A stretch of 64,000 nucleotides of DNA from CAVTYH01 sp963738835 (GCA_963738835.1 CAVTYH010000009.1:1-64000); one strand, 5' to 3'; positions 1 through 9,917 are shown, numbered from the stretch's first letter. Numbers and translations: made by a program. Notes: a model not told the origin generated them from the sequence alone.

Positions 1-900
1 CGCGGCTGGCCGACTAGTTCACGCAGCGAGCGGATCAGATAGATTTTCAACCGCAGCGCCATTTGATGATAATCGCGGTGGGCGCCTCCGAGCGGTTCGT
101 CGATCACATCGTCGATCACACCGAATTTTAGCAAATCCCGCGATGTGAGTTTTAACGCCTGGGCCGCCTGTTCCTTGTAGTTGGCGCTCTTCCACAGGAT
201 GCCGGCGCAGCCTTCGGGACCGATAACCGAGTAGTAGGCGTGCTCTAAGACGGCGACTTTATCTCCCACGCCAATGGCCAATGCGCCGCCGGAGCTGCCT
301 TCGCCGATAACCACGCAAATGATCGGTGTGGGAAGTTGCGACATCAGAAACATGCTTTCGGCAATCACTTGGGCGATGCCTCGTTCCTCCGCTCCGACGC
401 CGGGGTACGCGCCTTGAGTATCGATCAGACAGATTACCGGTAGGCCGTACTTGGCAGCCAACCGCATTTTAGCCATGGCCTTGCGATAGCCTTCTGGATG
501 CGCACAGCCGAAGTGGCAAGCATTTCGTTCCTTAAGTGTTTTGCCCTTTTGCTGGCCGATGAACAGCACTTTGTATTGATCGAGCTTGGCGAAACCGGTG
601 CGAATGGCCGGATCGTCGCGGAACGATTTGTCGCCGTGCAATTCGACGAACTCATCGAACACCAGCGACAAATAATCGGTAGTCATGGGCCGATCGGGAT
701 GCCGCGCCACCTGCACCGTTTGCCAAGGGTTTAAACTTGTGAAGATTTTTCGCTTGAGATCGGTAAGTTCGCGCTTTCAGCCGCCGCAGGTCTTCCTGAC
801 GCTCCGGAGTCTTATCGCGCTCCGCTTCGACCGCAGCGATCTGCTCTTCAAGCTCGTAGATCGGCTTTTCGAACGACAAGCGGTGCAACGCGGTGGCCAT
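1..900 (-). CDS. accA: Acetyl-CoA carboxylase carboxyltransferase subunit alpha (frameshifted, 3' end beyond window)
   Basis: Alpha subunit of the carboxyltransferase half of acetyl-CoA carboxylase, which moves the carboxyl group from biotin to acetyl-CoA in the first committed step of fatty acid synthesis. It pairs with AccD in the cytosol. The start MATALHRLSFEKPIYELEEQ is typical of the family. After about 43 codons the frame breaks near position 772 by what looks like one extra base. The next frame then reads the full conserved core (PDRPMTTDYL, FIGQQKGKT, DTQGAYPGVGAEERG, GEGSSGGALAIGVGD, YYSVIGPEGCA) with no stop to the window edge. About 300 codons of the usual 320 are present. The kinase gene ends 32 bases upstream and both are transcribed leftward. 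Since AccA is essential, a consensus error is likelier than a true pseudogene. Confidence 0.93.
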
Positions 901-932
901 GAGATTCTACGGATTTGAAAAATAAATGTTGA

Positions 933-1817
933 CTACGATTGGGAAGTCTTCTCTTCTGTTTTCGACGGTGTCGGCATGCGAATAAACACCTTCATGTTTT
1001 TTAACGCTTTTGAAACGTCGTTCATTGATTGCGGTCGGTTGGCAGGATCCTTGGCTAACATTTTACGGACCAACTCCGCAAACTCCGAGGTCACATCGCG
1101 GCCAGTCGATTCCAGCGGCGGCGGCGGGTTTTGCAGATGCTTTGTCAGTAATTCTTGTGTGTTTTGTCCGGTGAACGGCGGTTTGCCAGCGATCAATTCG
1201 TGGAACATGCAGCCAAGCCCGTAGATGTCGGATCTTTCGTCAACGCCCCGGCCGCGAATTTGCTCGGGCGACATATAGCTCCGCGTCCCTTGAATTTTCG
1301 ACTTGCCTCCAAACAGTCGACCCAGAGCGCCTTTGCGTCGTTCGGCTAAGGCAAAATCGATAAGTTTGACGGTCCCCTCTCGATTCATCAAAAAATTGTC
1401 GGGCTTGACGTCACGGTGGATCCAACCCTGGCTATGCAAGTATCCCAAGCCGGCGGTGGCTTGCTCGAAAAGCTTCGCCGCCAGCGGAGCAATACCGTCG
1501 ACTCCCACGTCGAGCAGACTTTGTTTCAAATTCAGGGCGGGAAACAATTCCATCGCCAAATACACCGCCCCGCGATACATTTGGAAATCGTAGATGTGGA
1601 TGACTTGGGGATGATCGAGATCGCGGCCGACGCTGAACTCGCGTTTCAGCAAATTCACCTGGTCCCGATTTTGGGCATAAGCATCGACGAGAATTTTGAG
1701 TGCTCGGCGTTTCTGCTCGGTATCGTCGATTACTTCCCAGACCTGGCAACTGCGGCCGGTGCCGACAATCGACAACAGTCGATAACGCCCAATACGTTTA
1801 TCTTCCAACCAACCCAC
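933..1817 (-). CDS. Serine/threonine protein kinase, single domain, DFA instead of DFG
   Basis: Hanks-type kinase of 294 residues that is almost all kinase domain, with no transmembrane segment or sensor domain, so probably cytosolic. Visible motifs are the nucleotide loop GTGRSCQVWE (residues 19-28), the lysine in RRALKILVD, the catalytic loop HRDVKPDN, the metal site as DFALAE rather than DFG, and the activation end TRSYMSPEQ followed by DIYGLGCMFHEL. Keeping HRD and DF with only the glycine changed suggests that catalysis may survive. It lies between truA and accA on the same strand, about 100 bases after truA and 32 bases before accA, so co-transcription is likely. No substrate can be named from sequence. 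Confidence 0.9.
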   Translation of the reverse strand: MGWLEDKRIGRYRLLSIVGTGRSCQVWEVIDDTEQKRRALKILVDAYAQNRDQVNLLKREFSVGRDLDHPQVIHIYDFQMYRGAVYLAMELFPALNLKQSLLDVGVDGIAPLAAKLFEQATAGLGYLHSQGWIHRDVKPDNFLMNREGTVKLIDFALAERRKGALGRLFGGKSKIQGTRSYMSPEQIRGRGVDERSDIYGLGCMFHELIAGKPPFTGQNTQELLTKHLQNPPPPLESTGRDVTSEFAELVRKMLAKDPANRPQSMNDVSKALKNMKVFIRMPTPSKTEEKTSQS

Positions 1818-1918
1818 GGTTGAATCACCAGTTGCGATGAACTTCTAGTGCCCCTTCGATCCCAAACTTCATAGCTTACTCCAACAGTCTCCAGCCGACA
1901 ATCGGACGCGGCGCCTGT

Positions 1919-2668
1919 TCAGTAGCCAACACAGACCAAAAAAAGTCCCTGCGGCGGCGCGGTCGGGCCTGCGCGTCGGCGATCGCGGGCCGCCAAGACA
2001 TCGGCAATCCAGTTTTCGCTTTGCCTCCCCTGCCCGACTTCGACCAGCGTGCCGACCAAATTGCGCACCATGTTGTACAAGAACCCATCGGCTTCGACTT
2101 CAAATTGCACAACGTGGTCGTCTGGCGCTTCGGCACGATGCACGATCAGATCGAAAACGGTCCGGATCGTTGTTTCGCGCTCCGAGCCGCTGGTTTCGAA
2201 GCTCGCGAAATCGTGCCGGCCGACCAGCACTTGCGCCCCCCTGCTCATCGCTTCGACATCCAGCCGGCGATTAATCTGCCAGGCATAGCGCCTGCGGAAA
2301 ACGTCTCGCACGCGACCGTCACAAATCACATAGCGATAACGTTTGTGCTTGGCATCACGCCTGGCATTGAATCTCGGCGCAGCGTCCTCTACGGATACCG
2401 CCGACATGTCGTGCGGTAGCTCAGCATTAATTGCTTTGTGCAGTACTTCTATCGACAGAGAGCTTTCCGTCTCGAAGCTAACGACCTGACCAAGTGCGTG
2501 CACGCCGGCATCAGTGCGGCCGCTGGCAAAAACTCTCGATTGCTGGCCAGTGATTTTCGCCAGTGTTTCTTCGAGCGTTCCTTGCAGCGTTCGCAATTCT
2601 GGCTGCAACTGCCACCCGGCGAAATCGGTGCCGTCATATGCCAGTGTCAGTTTAATAGTGCGCGTCAC
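1919..2668 (-). CDS. truA: tRNA pseudouridine(38-40) synthase TruA
   Basis: Converts uridines 38-40 of the tRNA anticodon arm to pseudouridine. The 249-residue length is normal. The N-terminal YDGTDFAGWQLQP and the catalytic aspartate segment FASGRTDAGVHALGQ (Asp near residue 52) are diagnostic. RYRYVICDG, ASFETSGSE and DGFLYNMVRNLVGTLVEVG are further family motifs. The start MTRTIKLTLAYDG lies 15 bases after the end of asd, which suggests one transcript asd-truA-kinase-accA. Confidence 0.96.
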   Translation of the reverse strand: MTRTIKLTLAYDGTDFAGWQLQPELRTLQGTLEETLAKITGQQSRVFASGRTDAGVHALGQVVSFETESSLSIEVLHKAINAELPHDMSAVSVEDAAPRFNARRDAKHKRYRYVICDGRVRDVFRRRYAWQINRRLDVEAMSRGAQVLVGRHDFASFETSGSERETTIRTVFDLIVHRAEAPDDHVVQFEVEADGFLYNMVRNLVGTLVEVGQGRQSENWIADVLAARDRRRAGPTAPPQGLFLVCVGY

Positions 2669-2683
2669 GACCAGACAGCTCGA

Positions 2684-3703
2684 CTATACATTCTGTAGCG
2701 CTTTTGCTCGCACCAGTAACTCGGCAATTTGCACGGCGTTGGTCGCTGCACCTTTACGAAGGTTGTCGCTCACGCACCAAAACGCCAGACCGTTGGGGCT
2801 GGAAATATCTTCGCGGATACGGCCGATGAACACATCGTCGCTGCCGTCGCAGTCTTTCGGCATCGGATACAACTTCCGTTCCAAATCGTCAATCACAGTA
2901 ATGCCCGCTGCATTAGCGAAAAGTTCCTTGGCGTCATCCACCGTCAATTTTCGCTCGGTTTCGACCAGAATGCTCTCGCTGTGGCAATTGCTGACTGGCA
3001 CCCGAACGCAGGTCGGGCACACTTGAATTGAATCGTCGCCAATGATCTTCCGCGTTTCGAGCACCATCTTCATTTCTTCCGACGTGTACCCCTCGTGCTT
3101 GTGCGAGCCGATTTGCGGAATCAAGTTGAACGCAATGTCGTGGACGAATGTTTCGTTCTTATGCACACTGCCGTTAAGCTTCGCCCGAGTGCCGCTTTCT
3201 AAATCGCGGCAACCGGCCAGGCCCGCTCCGCTGGTGGCTTGATAGGTGCTAACAATCACTCGCTTCACGCGAGCCGCATCGTGTAGTGGTTTGATGGCGA
3301 CGACAAGTTGTGTGGTTGAACAGTTGGGGCTGGCGATGATGCCCTTGTGATTAAGCACGGCATCGGGATTGACTTCCGGGATGACCAGCGGCACATCGGG
3401 ATTCATTCGCCAATAGCCACTTTCGTCGACCACCACGCAACCGCGTTCCACCGCCCAGGGCACAAATTCCTTTGCCACTTCGTCTGGCGTGCTGCCGATT
3501 GCCACGCCAATGCCGTTAAACGCATCCGGCTCCAGCTTTTCGACCGTATGTTCACGGCCGCGGAAGGCGACTTTTGTGCCAGCTGAGCGGCCGGACGCTA
3601 GAAACTTGAATCGCTGGCAAGGAAAATCTCGCTCTTCCAGCAATTGAAGAATGATGCGTCCCACGGCCCCTGTTGCACCCACCACGGCAATCGACTCAAA
3701 CAC
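2684..3703 (-). CDS. asd: Aspartate-semialdehyde dehydrogenase
   Basis: Reduces aspartyl phosphate to aspartate semialdehyde with NADPH, the branch point to lysine, diaminopimelate, threonine and methionine. Its 339 residues match the family length. The N-terminal VVGATGAVGRIILQLL is the NADP-binding loop, SPNCSTTQLVVAIKPLHD holds the catalytic cysteine (about residue 129), and the segment HEGYTSEEMKMVLETRKI lies in the substrate domain. First gene of the leftward group asd-truA-kinase-accA. The 165 bases upstream contain CAGGC/GCCTG palindromes typical of the intergenic repeats in this genome. Confidence 0.95.
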   Translation of the reverse strand: MFESIAVVGATGAVGRIILQLLEERDFPCQRFKFLASGRSAGTKVAFRGREHTVEKLEPDAFNGIGVAIGSTPDEVAKEFVPWAVERGCVVVDESGYWRMNPDVPLVIPEVNPDAVLNHKGIIASPNCSTTQLVVAIKPLHDAARVKRVIVSTYQATSGAGLAGCRDLESGTRAKLNGSVHKNETFVHDIAFNLIPQIGSHKHEGYTSEEMKMVLETRKIIGDDSIQVCPTCVRVPVSNCHSESILVETERKLTVDDAKELFANAAGITVIDDLERKLYPMPKDCDGSDDVFIGRIREDISSPNGLAFWCVSDNLRKGAATNAVQIAELLVRAKALQNV

Positions 3704-3869
3704 TGATTTGCTCCTTTGGAGGTCAGGCTTCAGCCCGATCGAATTATCGTTGATTTTGGACGACGCAGTCGAAGCTGCGCTTGTCAGGCAAAAAGCCTGA
3801 ACTACAGCTAGGACCCATTAGTATAGGCAGCGGTTCGCGGCCGTATCAACCGCACCATTAAGAGAGAGA
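3704..3869. repeat. Intergenic spacer with short inverted repeats
   Basis: No gene. Contains GGTCAGGCTTCAGCC and CAGGCAAAAAGCCTGAACTAC, short palindromic pieces of the kind scattered between genes in this window. They separate asd from the phosphatase gene. Confidence 0.5.
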
Positions 3870-5134
3870 TTAGCCCAAATTCTTCCGGGCTTTCTTCTGC
3901 AGATTGCAGATATCGATGACCTTGCCATTTTCATCGATCGCCATGTGAAATCGCTGTTCGCCTTCCAGGCGGTGCAGCGTGAGATGATACGCCTGCTGCG
4001 TTGTCGCCAAATACGGCCGCTCTTCAGGTTTTTGCGGTGCCCGAAGCCTGCCCCAGGAACCGTCGCCCAAATAGACAATGCCGCTCGGATCAATGTGTCC
4101 GTCCTTCATCGGGTGCGTGCGCTTAAAGGTATGATCGTGATGCTCAAGCACGACGTCGACATTGTATTTTTCGAAAAGCGGACACCAATGGGTGCGATTG
4201 CCTTCGCCTGTCCCTCCTTTGCCGTCTTCCGACGATGGCGCCGGCCGATATGACGGATACGCCGGCACGTGGTTGACGACAATCAAATTCGGAAATCCTT
4301 CCCGTACGGCCAGCGTCTTGTCGAGCCAATCGGTTTGTTCGCCGTCAATCGGCGCGACGTGACCGGTGTCTAAAAGCACAAGGCTCAAGTAGTCGCCGAA
4401 ATCGAGTGAGGCAAAACTCTTTTCGGCGTACAACCCGTCATGCAGTGCAAAAAAATACGGGGCGTCTTTGCGCGGCTTGCCGTAGCCACCGCTGACTTCA
4501 TGGTTGCCAATGCACACGACCATGGGTATCAAACGACCACGCTGTCAACCATGTTCTGGCTGTAATTGCGCATGAACTGGAATGCGATGTCGGAATGTCG
4601 CCCATCGTCGTAGCCTAAATCGCCGCCGATCAGTGCAAACATCGGGTCCTGTTTGGCGGCGATCTTGTTGTTTGCCACCGCATGAACATTTACGCCGCAA
4701 TCGCCACCGGAAACGAAATGAAACGAATCGGTCGCTTTCGCCGGCATGGTGCGGAACCGATACGCCGGCGATTGCCCACCGATACGGAATTCGTACTCCG
4801 TGCCAGGCTTCAGATTTGTGAATTCGGCGCGGAAGACATGCTGATCGGTAGTCGGAAATGGATGAGACTTTGCCCCAATTTTTTGAGCGTCTGTTTTTCC
4901 CAGCGGTGCGCACGAAATGCTCGCATCTTTGATCTCGCCTTGTTTGCCGATCCACTGCACCGTCATCGTCGTGGTCGGATCTCGCTGCCAGGTGAGAAAG
5001 AGGGTATCGGGCCTAAAGCCTGTACTGTCAGCGGCCGACTTCTCCGCGCCGGAAATAATCGTTCCGCCGCCAAACGCCGCCGCCATGCCGCCCAAGCTGG
5101 TCCCCAAAAAACGCCGACGATCAATTCCCAACAT
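3870..5134 (-). CDS. Tat-exported purple-acid-phosphatase-like metallophosphoesterase (frameshifted)
   Basis: Binuclear metallophosphatase predicted to be exported. The N-terminus has a twin-arginine signal (DRRRFLGTSLGG), then a fibronectin-like domain (LTWQRDPTTTMTVQWIG), then the metallophosphoesterase core. Metal-site motifs appear in order: SGGDCGVN, ALIGGDLGYDDG, VCIGNHEVSGG, VVNHVPAYPS and EHHDHTFKRTHP. The first part (4529-5134) stops shortly after the GGD motif. The rest continues from about 4542 in another frame, and one missing base near 4541 would restore NMVDSRGRLIPMVVCIGNHE. About 420 residues in all, normal for the family. Substrate unknown. Likely functions in the periplasm. 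Confidence 0.85.
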
Positions 5135-5360
5135 ACATGCGCCTCTGGCAGCTAAGGTCGTGACTGGTTTTCAATTCCCACTTCAGAATTTGAAGCGGTA
5201 CCGTGCGCGAAGTCAATTGCAGTCAAAGTTAAAATCAGGTTAAAAGTCGCAAATCATATGGTTCTAAGGAACGGCAATCCCATTGACTGAGGTTCGCAGG
5301 CACTTGATAGCGGAGTATAGAAAGAATGGTCTCTCGCAACCCGCTCGAAGTTGGCGACCC
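5135..5360. other. Intergenic gap between two minus-strand genes
   Basis: No ORF with family character. Probably holds the promoter of the phosphatase gene. Nothing conserved was recognised. Confidence 0.4.
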
Positions 5361-6413
5361 TTAGCGAGAACGTCCTGCACGAGTCGCCGGGTGCTTCCCC
5401 CCTGCCCTGCCCTGCCTCGTTCGACTCGCTTCCGGAGTGCTGACTGTTTTGGCGATGTTCGCGGGCTCAGCCGGGAAATCAGACGATTTATGGTTAACCA
5501 GTCGCCTCACGACCCACGGAGAGACAAATGCCATGTTGCCGATCAGCATTGCCAGGCCAAATGTCCACATGCCCAGGAACATGCCAATCCCCAAATGCAC
5601 CCCCGCCGCAATCGCCAACACAATCGGCCTAGTAAGCCGCGGCCAGACAAGCACGCAGTACGAAGCTTCCCAGAACACGGTGATGTGTGTGAGAGCATAG
5701 ACGAGAATTGGATATCGAACCAGCCACGTTGCGGAAAGCGATTGATACTCGAGATTAGCGACTGCCATTAGAACTGCGTCACCGTTCCACCACATTTCAC
5801 CTTGAATTTTGCCGATGCCTGAGAATAGATAAATCACGCACATATGCACCTGCAATAGGCGAATTGCGATGTTGGCACCAACGCTTTCCTCAATGGGAAG
5901 GTTCCGACCGATACTCCTTCGTTTGAGCCAACGATCGAGTGAGTATGCGGCACCGCTCGGGCCAATCATCAAGTAAAGCGCCAACATCGCATTCGTGTCG
6001 TCCAAGCCGAACTGCGCGAATGAAGCTCGATTGATATATGAGACAGTGGCAAAGAACGCGAGGACGGACATCGTTCGAGTCCACAAGCCGACTGTGAACA
6101 AGGTGAAAATAATTAAAGCTGCGGCGTGTGCTATCCAAAGAAGGCCAGTCGAGTGAATCCAATAAAAATAGCTCCACTGGAATGGAGAATGTTCCGGAAG
6201 GCTGCCGATTGTCTCTGGCGTGAGCCAACCGTGGGGACCAAAGAATCCCGGTAAATCGAGTGTCCACACCAGATGGGTGTAAAGGAGCATGAGGCCAGCA
6301 AGGATGCGAATTAGCCCCAGCGTAGCGGGATCGGACGGCGAAAACCAAAACGAGTTCCAGCCTGCGACTGTGCCCCGGTGCAGGTCACGAAAATAGTTGG
6401 CGACGAGGTTCAT
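5361..6413 (-). CDS. HTTM-domain membrane protein
   Basis: Multi-pass protein of 350 residues resembling the HTTM (vitamin K-dependent gamma-carboxylase-like) family, common in planctomycetes. Family-like segments are GLIRILAGLMLLYTHLVW near the N-terminus, FGLDDTNAMLALYLMIGPSG, and VIYLFSGIGKIQGEMWWNG, where the GIGK.G..WW block is characteristic. About eight hydrophobic stretches are visible. The C-terminal 45 residues are charged and likely cytosolic. The start MNLVANYFRD is chosen because its ATG overlaps the TGA of the upstream partner gene (4 bases), implying translational coupling. A longer in-frame start at 6443 exists. Function unknown. Carboxylase activity should not be assumed. Confidence 0.8.
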   Translation of the reverse strand: MNLVANYFRDLHRGTVAGWNSFWFSPSDPATLGLIRILAGLMLLYTHLVWTLDLPGFFGPHGWLTPETIGSLPEHSPFQWSYFYWIHSTGLLWIAHAAALIIFTLFTVGLWTRTMSVLAFFATVSYINRASFAQFGLDDTNAMLALYLMIGPSGAAYSLDRWLKRRSIGRNLPIEESVGANIAIRLLQVHMCVIYLFSGIGKIQGEMWWNGDAVLMAVANLEYQSLSATWLVRYPILVYALTHITVFWEASYCVLVWPRLTRPIVLAIAAGVHLGIGMFLGMWTFGLAMLIGNMAFVSPWVVRRLVNHKSSDFPAEPANIAKTVSTPEASRTRQGRAGGKHPATRAGRSR

Positions 6414-7042
6414 AAGCTTTGGGCGTCGAAGGATTTTGTCCACAATGTTCTGTATGAGGACGGTTCATCCAGCGGCCGGTTTCGCTCCAGGGCTTGCACA
6501 TCTGGCAATTCGTGTCGAACCAACTCCAACGTTACTTTCTTGGCGCCTGTGGACTCTAAAAGGTGCATTGCAAATGATTTCGCAACTGCGTTGAATGACT
6601 CCCACTCCGCCTGCCACCGATTCCGAACATCTGGCGGTGCATCTGCAGGCAGATTTGGTGGCGGCAAATGGCCGTCCAACTTTTCGCTCAGCATAAAATG
6701 ACGGTGGTAGAAAAGTCGTGGCCATTCTGTTTGCTTATCCGGAAATGTATGGGTTTGAGTTGTGCCGTCGGGCATTTCAATTTTGTAGCGGACCAAATGA
6801 CTTGGACCCGGCTGTGGTGCAAAGAAACGATATCCATGATCGAGATACGCGAAATCCAGATAAGGACGAAATGTTGCAGCGAGATTCTGTTGCAACTCGC
6901 TCGACGGCGGCATTGCCATCGGTGCCGAAATGATTGCCGTGAGGTGCAGCAACAGCGCGATGCTGATCAGCACTCGCCAATGCGTGGCGAGTTTTTGCGG
7001 CGGAAGGGCAGTCGGCGGATTAGCGGCAGCGCTGGCCATCAC
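6410..7042 (-). CDS. HTTM-partner protein, unknown function
   Basis: 210 residues with one N-terminal membrane segment (VLISIALLLHLTAIIS, residues 25-40) and a predicted outside domain containing LDHGYRFFAPQPGPSHLVRY. The YRFFAPQPGPS motif recurs in proteins I associate with HTTM genes in planctomycetes (recollection, not searched). Overlaps the HTTM start by 4 bases, so the two are probably made together and may form one membrane complex. Confidence 0.75.
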   Translation of the reverse strand: MMASAAANPPTALPPQKLATHWRVLISIALLLHLTAIISAPMAMPPSSELQQNLAATFRPYLDFAYLDHGYRFFAPQPGPSHLVRYKIEMPDGTTQTHTFPDKQTEWPRLFYHRHFMLSEKLDGHLPPPNLPADAPPDVRNRWQAEWESFNAVAKSFAMHLLESTGAKKVTLELVRHELPDVQALERNRPLDEPSSYRTLWTKSFDAQSL

Positions 7043-7220
7043 TACGGCTTATCGGAAACGGATGCCGTTGGCAATGAAGACCTGGCAGAATTTAGCGATT
7101 ATGTCGGAATAAGTGGGCGGTTGGCAGCAGGCGGTTCCAGAACCGATGAGTCGAAGCAGCGGCCTTCTCTTCTTATCTCACGCAGCAAACGCTTGCCGAA
7201 TTCAGCACACTGGATGATTC

Positions 7221-7264
7221 CAAAAAGCGAAAAACGCCCCCGCACGGCGGACCGTGCGGAGGCG
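7221..7264 (-). terminator. Rho-independent terminator of the TIGR03000-like gene
   Basis: On the minus strand a strong stem (CCGCACGG/CCGTGCGG core extended by GC pairs, 7235-7264) is followed by GTTTTTCGCTTTTTGG. It begins 67 bases past the stop codon at 7331. Confidence 0.85.
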
Positions 7265-7330
7265 TGGGCTCAGTTGCTGTTCTTCGAGGATGATTCGCTT
7301 CCGCGAGCCACTGACTTTCGAATAAACTGC

Positions 7331-8414
7331 TTATCGATTAGCAGCAGCCGTGCTGGCCACTGCGTTCGAGGTGAAGTCGAACGTCAAATCTTTATCCTCG
7401 CCGCCAGTCAGCGTAATTGTTTCCTCTTTGCTCACCTCGCGGCCATCGACATTGGCGGTGACACGCACGGTGTAGTCTTTCCAGTCGGTTCCGGGAGCGA
7501 GCTTCGTGGTGGTGAACTCACGCACATCGCCATTGGAAGTTGTCTCGTGACCCGAGAGAGTAACCTTGGCATCGGCCGGAACGTGCAGCGTCAGCTTCGT
7601 CTTGGTCTTGCTGCCGGCTGCGACGGGAGCGTCCTTCGAGCCGTCCAAATTGAAGGCCAGACCGGCTAACTCGCCAGGTCCGAGCGTAACGTTCTTGGTC
7701 TCGGTCACCGTGCTGCCATCACGAGTCATTTCGGCCCGAACTTCATAGGCATATCGGTTCCCCGACTGTAGCCCACGGCTCACGTATTGCCGCTGAGTTC
7801 CCGTGCTCGTAGTCTCAACGCCATTGACGTAAATTTTGGCATCGGCCGGTACGCTCACGTTTAGCAGAGCGGTTTGTGCACCGTCCATGCTGCGATACAT
7901 TGCGCCTGGGCATGGGTGTCGGCGGCGTGTCGCTGCCCGGACCCGGTGTCGGAGGAGTTGGCGTTGTCGGCGGAGCCCCGGCAGGACCAGTTGAACCTGG
8001 AGTGGTCACCGGGCCATCGTAAATCACGGTGCCGCCCGAAGAACCGCCGCTGGAGCCCCAGCTACCGCCGCTCGATCCATAGTAGCCGCCGCTAGATCCC
8101 CAGCTGCCGCCGCTCGAGTAGTAATAAGCATGGTGCCAGTGGTGTCCGCCCCAGCTACCGCCTGAAGAACCGCCGGACGAACCGCCGCTGGAACCCCAGT
8201 ATCCGCCGGACGAACCCCAGCTTCCGCCGCTGGAACCGCCGCTCGATCCCCAGTAATCGCCCGAGGAACCCCAACTTCCGCCGCTAGAACCCCAGCTACC
8301 ACCGCTGGAACCGCCCCAGTGATGGAACGCTTGTGAACTCCGCACGTCGACCACCAGGCCGGCCACTGCCACAGCCGCGGCGATCGACCACTTGGTCAGG
8401 TACCTTCGCAACAT
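7331..8414 (-). CDS. Exported Gly/Ser/Trp-rich protein with TIGR03000-type repeats (frameshifted)
   Basis: N-terminal signal peptide (MLRRYLTKWSIAAAVAVAGL), then a low-complexity region with many copies of SSGGSWG/SSGGYWG (roughly residues 28-135), a Pro-rich linker (TPTPPTPGPGSD), then two domains matching the planctomycete TIGR03000 pattern (VPADAKIYVNGVETTSTG, RQYVSRGL, YEVRAEM, and again VPADAKVTLSGHETTSNGD). The frame changes near 7906, where one extra base turns MPGAMYRSMDG into MPRRNVSQHG. Together about 360 residues. TIGR03000 proteins are exported planctomycete proteins of unknown role, and the repeat region could be a surface spacer. A terminator follows directly. Confidence 0.83.
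8022..8335 (-). repeat. Coding tandem repeat (SSGG-aromatic units)
   Basis: About 310 bases made of imperfect 12-30 base units (CCGCCGCTGGAACCCCAG and variants on the + strand). They encode Ser-Ser-Gly-Gly followed by Ser-Trp-Gly or Tyr-Trp-Gly. Copy number could vary by slippage without breaking frame. Confidence 0.85.
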
Positions 8415-8819
8415 GAATGTGCTCCCTGTGATTTCGTGAATTCGATTGACTTTTGGGCGAGACTTTATCACCTCAAAACATACAAACACTAGCACGCAAT
8501 TCAAGTAGATTGGGTAATTTTTTCCGGTTAGGTTCTCTGCGATAAACCCACGAAATCTCTAGGCAAGTTGCACTTTTGGTGCCCGGATTGCCAACTCTGC
8601 GTTTTGCGACCTCATCTACGCCGGCTATTCGGTTACAAACCCTTTAACCGTAACCGATTGAGTTCCGAACGACCTCCAGCAACTGAGCGGTTTCTTCCCG
8701 GCCGTGCAGCCTGCACAATCCGGCCGATCCGACATCGCGGCAGTCAGGCTGAACGATTTATAATCTGGCCGCCTTCCTTCCCCCATCCTGCGTTACCCGC
8801 ACACGCCACAATATCCGCC
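8415..8819. other. Divergent intergenic region
   Basis: About 400 bases between the TIGR03000-like gene (leftward) and the flippase gene (rightward). It should hold both promoters. No gene, tRNA or clear repeat was seen. Confidence 0.5.
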
Positions 8820-9917
8820 ATGGATGGCAACTTACGCCCTCGTCGAACTGCATTGGCAATTGCCATCTTGGGGCTACTGCTGGTTGGTATTGGTTGGTTG
8901 GGCATTGTCCGTAGCGAGGAAATTACCGAGGGCACGGGCCGGCTGGTTCGTCAACAAATCGTGTGGTCGGTTCTCGGGCTCATCTTGGCGGGGGGCTTGA
9001 ATTCGTTCCATTACCGCTGGTTCGCGCGGCAAGCGGCGCCGATTTATTTGCTGGCGATTGCGGGGCTGCTTTCGGTCTACGCGTTTCCGGCGGTCAACGG
9101 GGCGCATCGTTGGATTCGCTTAGGCGGCGTGGGACTTCAACCTTCCGAGTTCGCCAAGCTGGCGTTCATCATGGCGATGTCTGCCTTCCTCATGCACCGC
9201 ACTCTACAGCCGGGTGTCATTCATTTGGTGCGTCCGCTCGTGCTCGCCGGTCTGCCCCTGCTGCTGATTCTCAAAGAGCCCGATCTGGGCACGTCGTTGG
9301 TTTTCTTGCCGGTGCTCTTTGCGATGCTGTTCGCAGCGGGCGTTCGGCGGCGCGATCTCGCGCAACTGGTTGCGATCGGGCTGATGCTACTGCCGTTGTT
9401 GTGGAGCCAGATGAGCCACGAGCAACGCTCACGGGTGACGGCGCTGTGGGAACAAAACGGACCACGCGAATCTTCTACGCCCGATGGCTTTCATCTCGAT
9501 CAGGCCAAGCGAATGTTCGCCATCGGCGGCATGTTTGGCAGCGTGATCTCGACCGATGCAAACACCGACGACGACTTGCCCGCCTGCCGCGTTCCCGAGC
9601 CGCATACCGATTCCATCTTCTGTGTGATCGGCGAACGCTTTGGCCTGGTGGGCGCCGGCGTCGTGCTGCTTCTCTTCACCGCACTCATCGGCTCGTGCCT
9701 CTTGGTTGCTGCCGGCACCGAAGAACCGTTTGGTCGTCTGGTGGCCATCGGGGTCGCAGCGCTCTTTGCCGGCGAAGTGCTGATCAACACCGGCATGCTC
9801 GTCGGCCTCTTGCCCATCACCGGCGTCTCGCTGCCGCTAGTGAGCTACGGCGGCTCCGGCCTCATCGGCCATCTCTTATCGCTCGGCCTGGTGATTAGCG
9901 TTGCTCGCCATACTTAG
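8820..9917 (+). CDS. FtsW/RodA/SpoVE-family (SEDS) peptidoglycan polymerase
   Basis: SEDS membrane glycosyltransferase acting with a class B penicillin-binding protein in cell-wall synthesis. 365 residues with about ten membrane spans. Family motifs are VNGAHRWIRLGGVGLQPSEFAK (split here: HRWIRLGG then QPSEFAK), LKEPDLGTSLVFLP and LPLVSYGGSGLIGHLLSLG. The start MDGNLRPRR at 8820 places the first span correctly; the frame is open further upstream to 8568, without family character. The stop TAG is the first triplet of a dispersed repeat (TAGCCCGACCG). RodA versus FtsW cannot be decided without neighbours. The gene stands alone, outside a dcw cluster. Confidence 0.93.
   Translation: MDGNLRPRRTALAIAILGLLLVGIGWLGIVRSEEITEGTGRLVRQQIVWSVLGLILAGGLNSFHYRWFARQAAPIYLLAIAGLLSVYAFPAVNGAHRWIRLGGVGLQPSEFAKLAFIMAMSAFLMHRTLQPGVIHLVRPLVLAGLPLLLILKEPDLGTSLVFLPVLFAMLFAAGVRRRDLAQLVAIGLMLLPLLWSQMSHEQRSRVTALWEQNGPRESSTPDGFHLDQAKRMFAIGGMFGSVISTDANTDDDLPACRVPEPHTDSIFCVIGERFGLVGAGVVLLLFTALIGSCLLVAAGTEEPFGRLVAIGVAALFAGEVLINTGMLVGLLPITGVSLPLVSYGGSGLIGHLLSLGLVISVARHT

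Noticed and set aside
8022..8335. Possible CRISPR-like array
   Set aside because: Repeats are coding (SSGG units), of variable length and without unique spacers of constant size.
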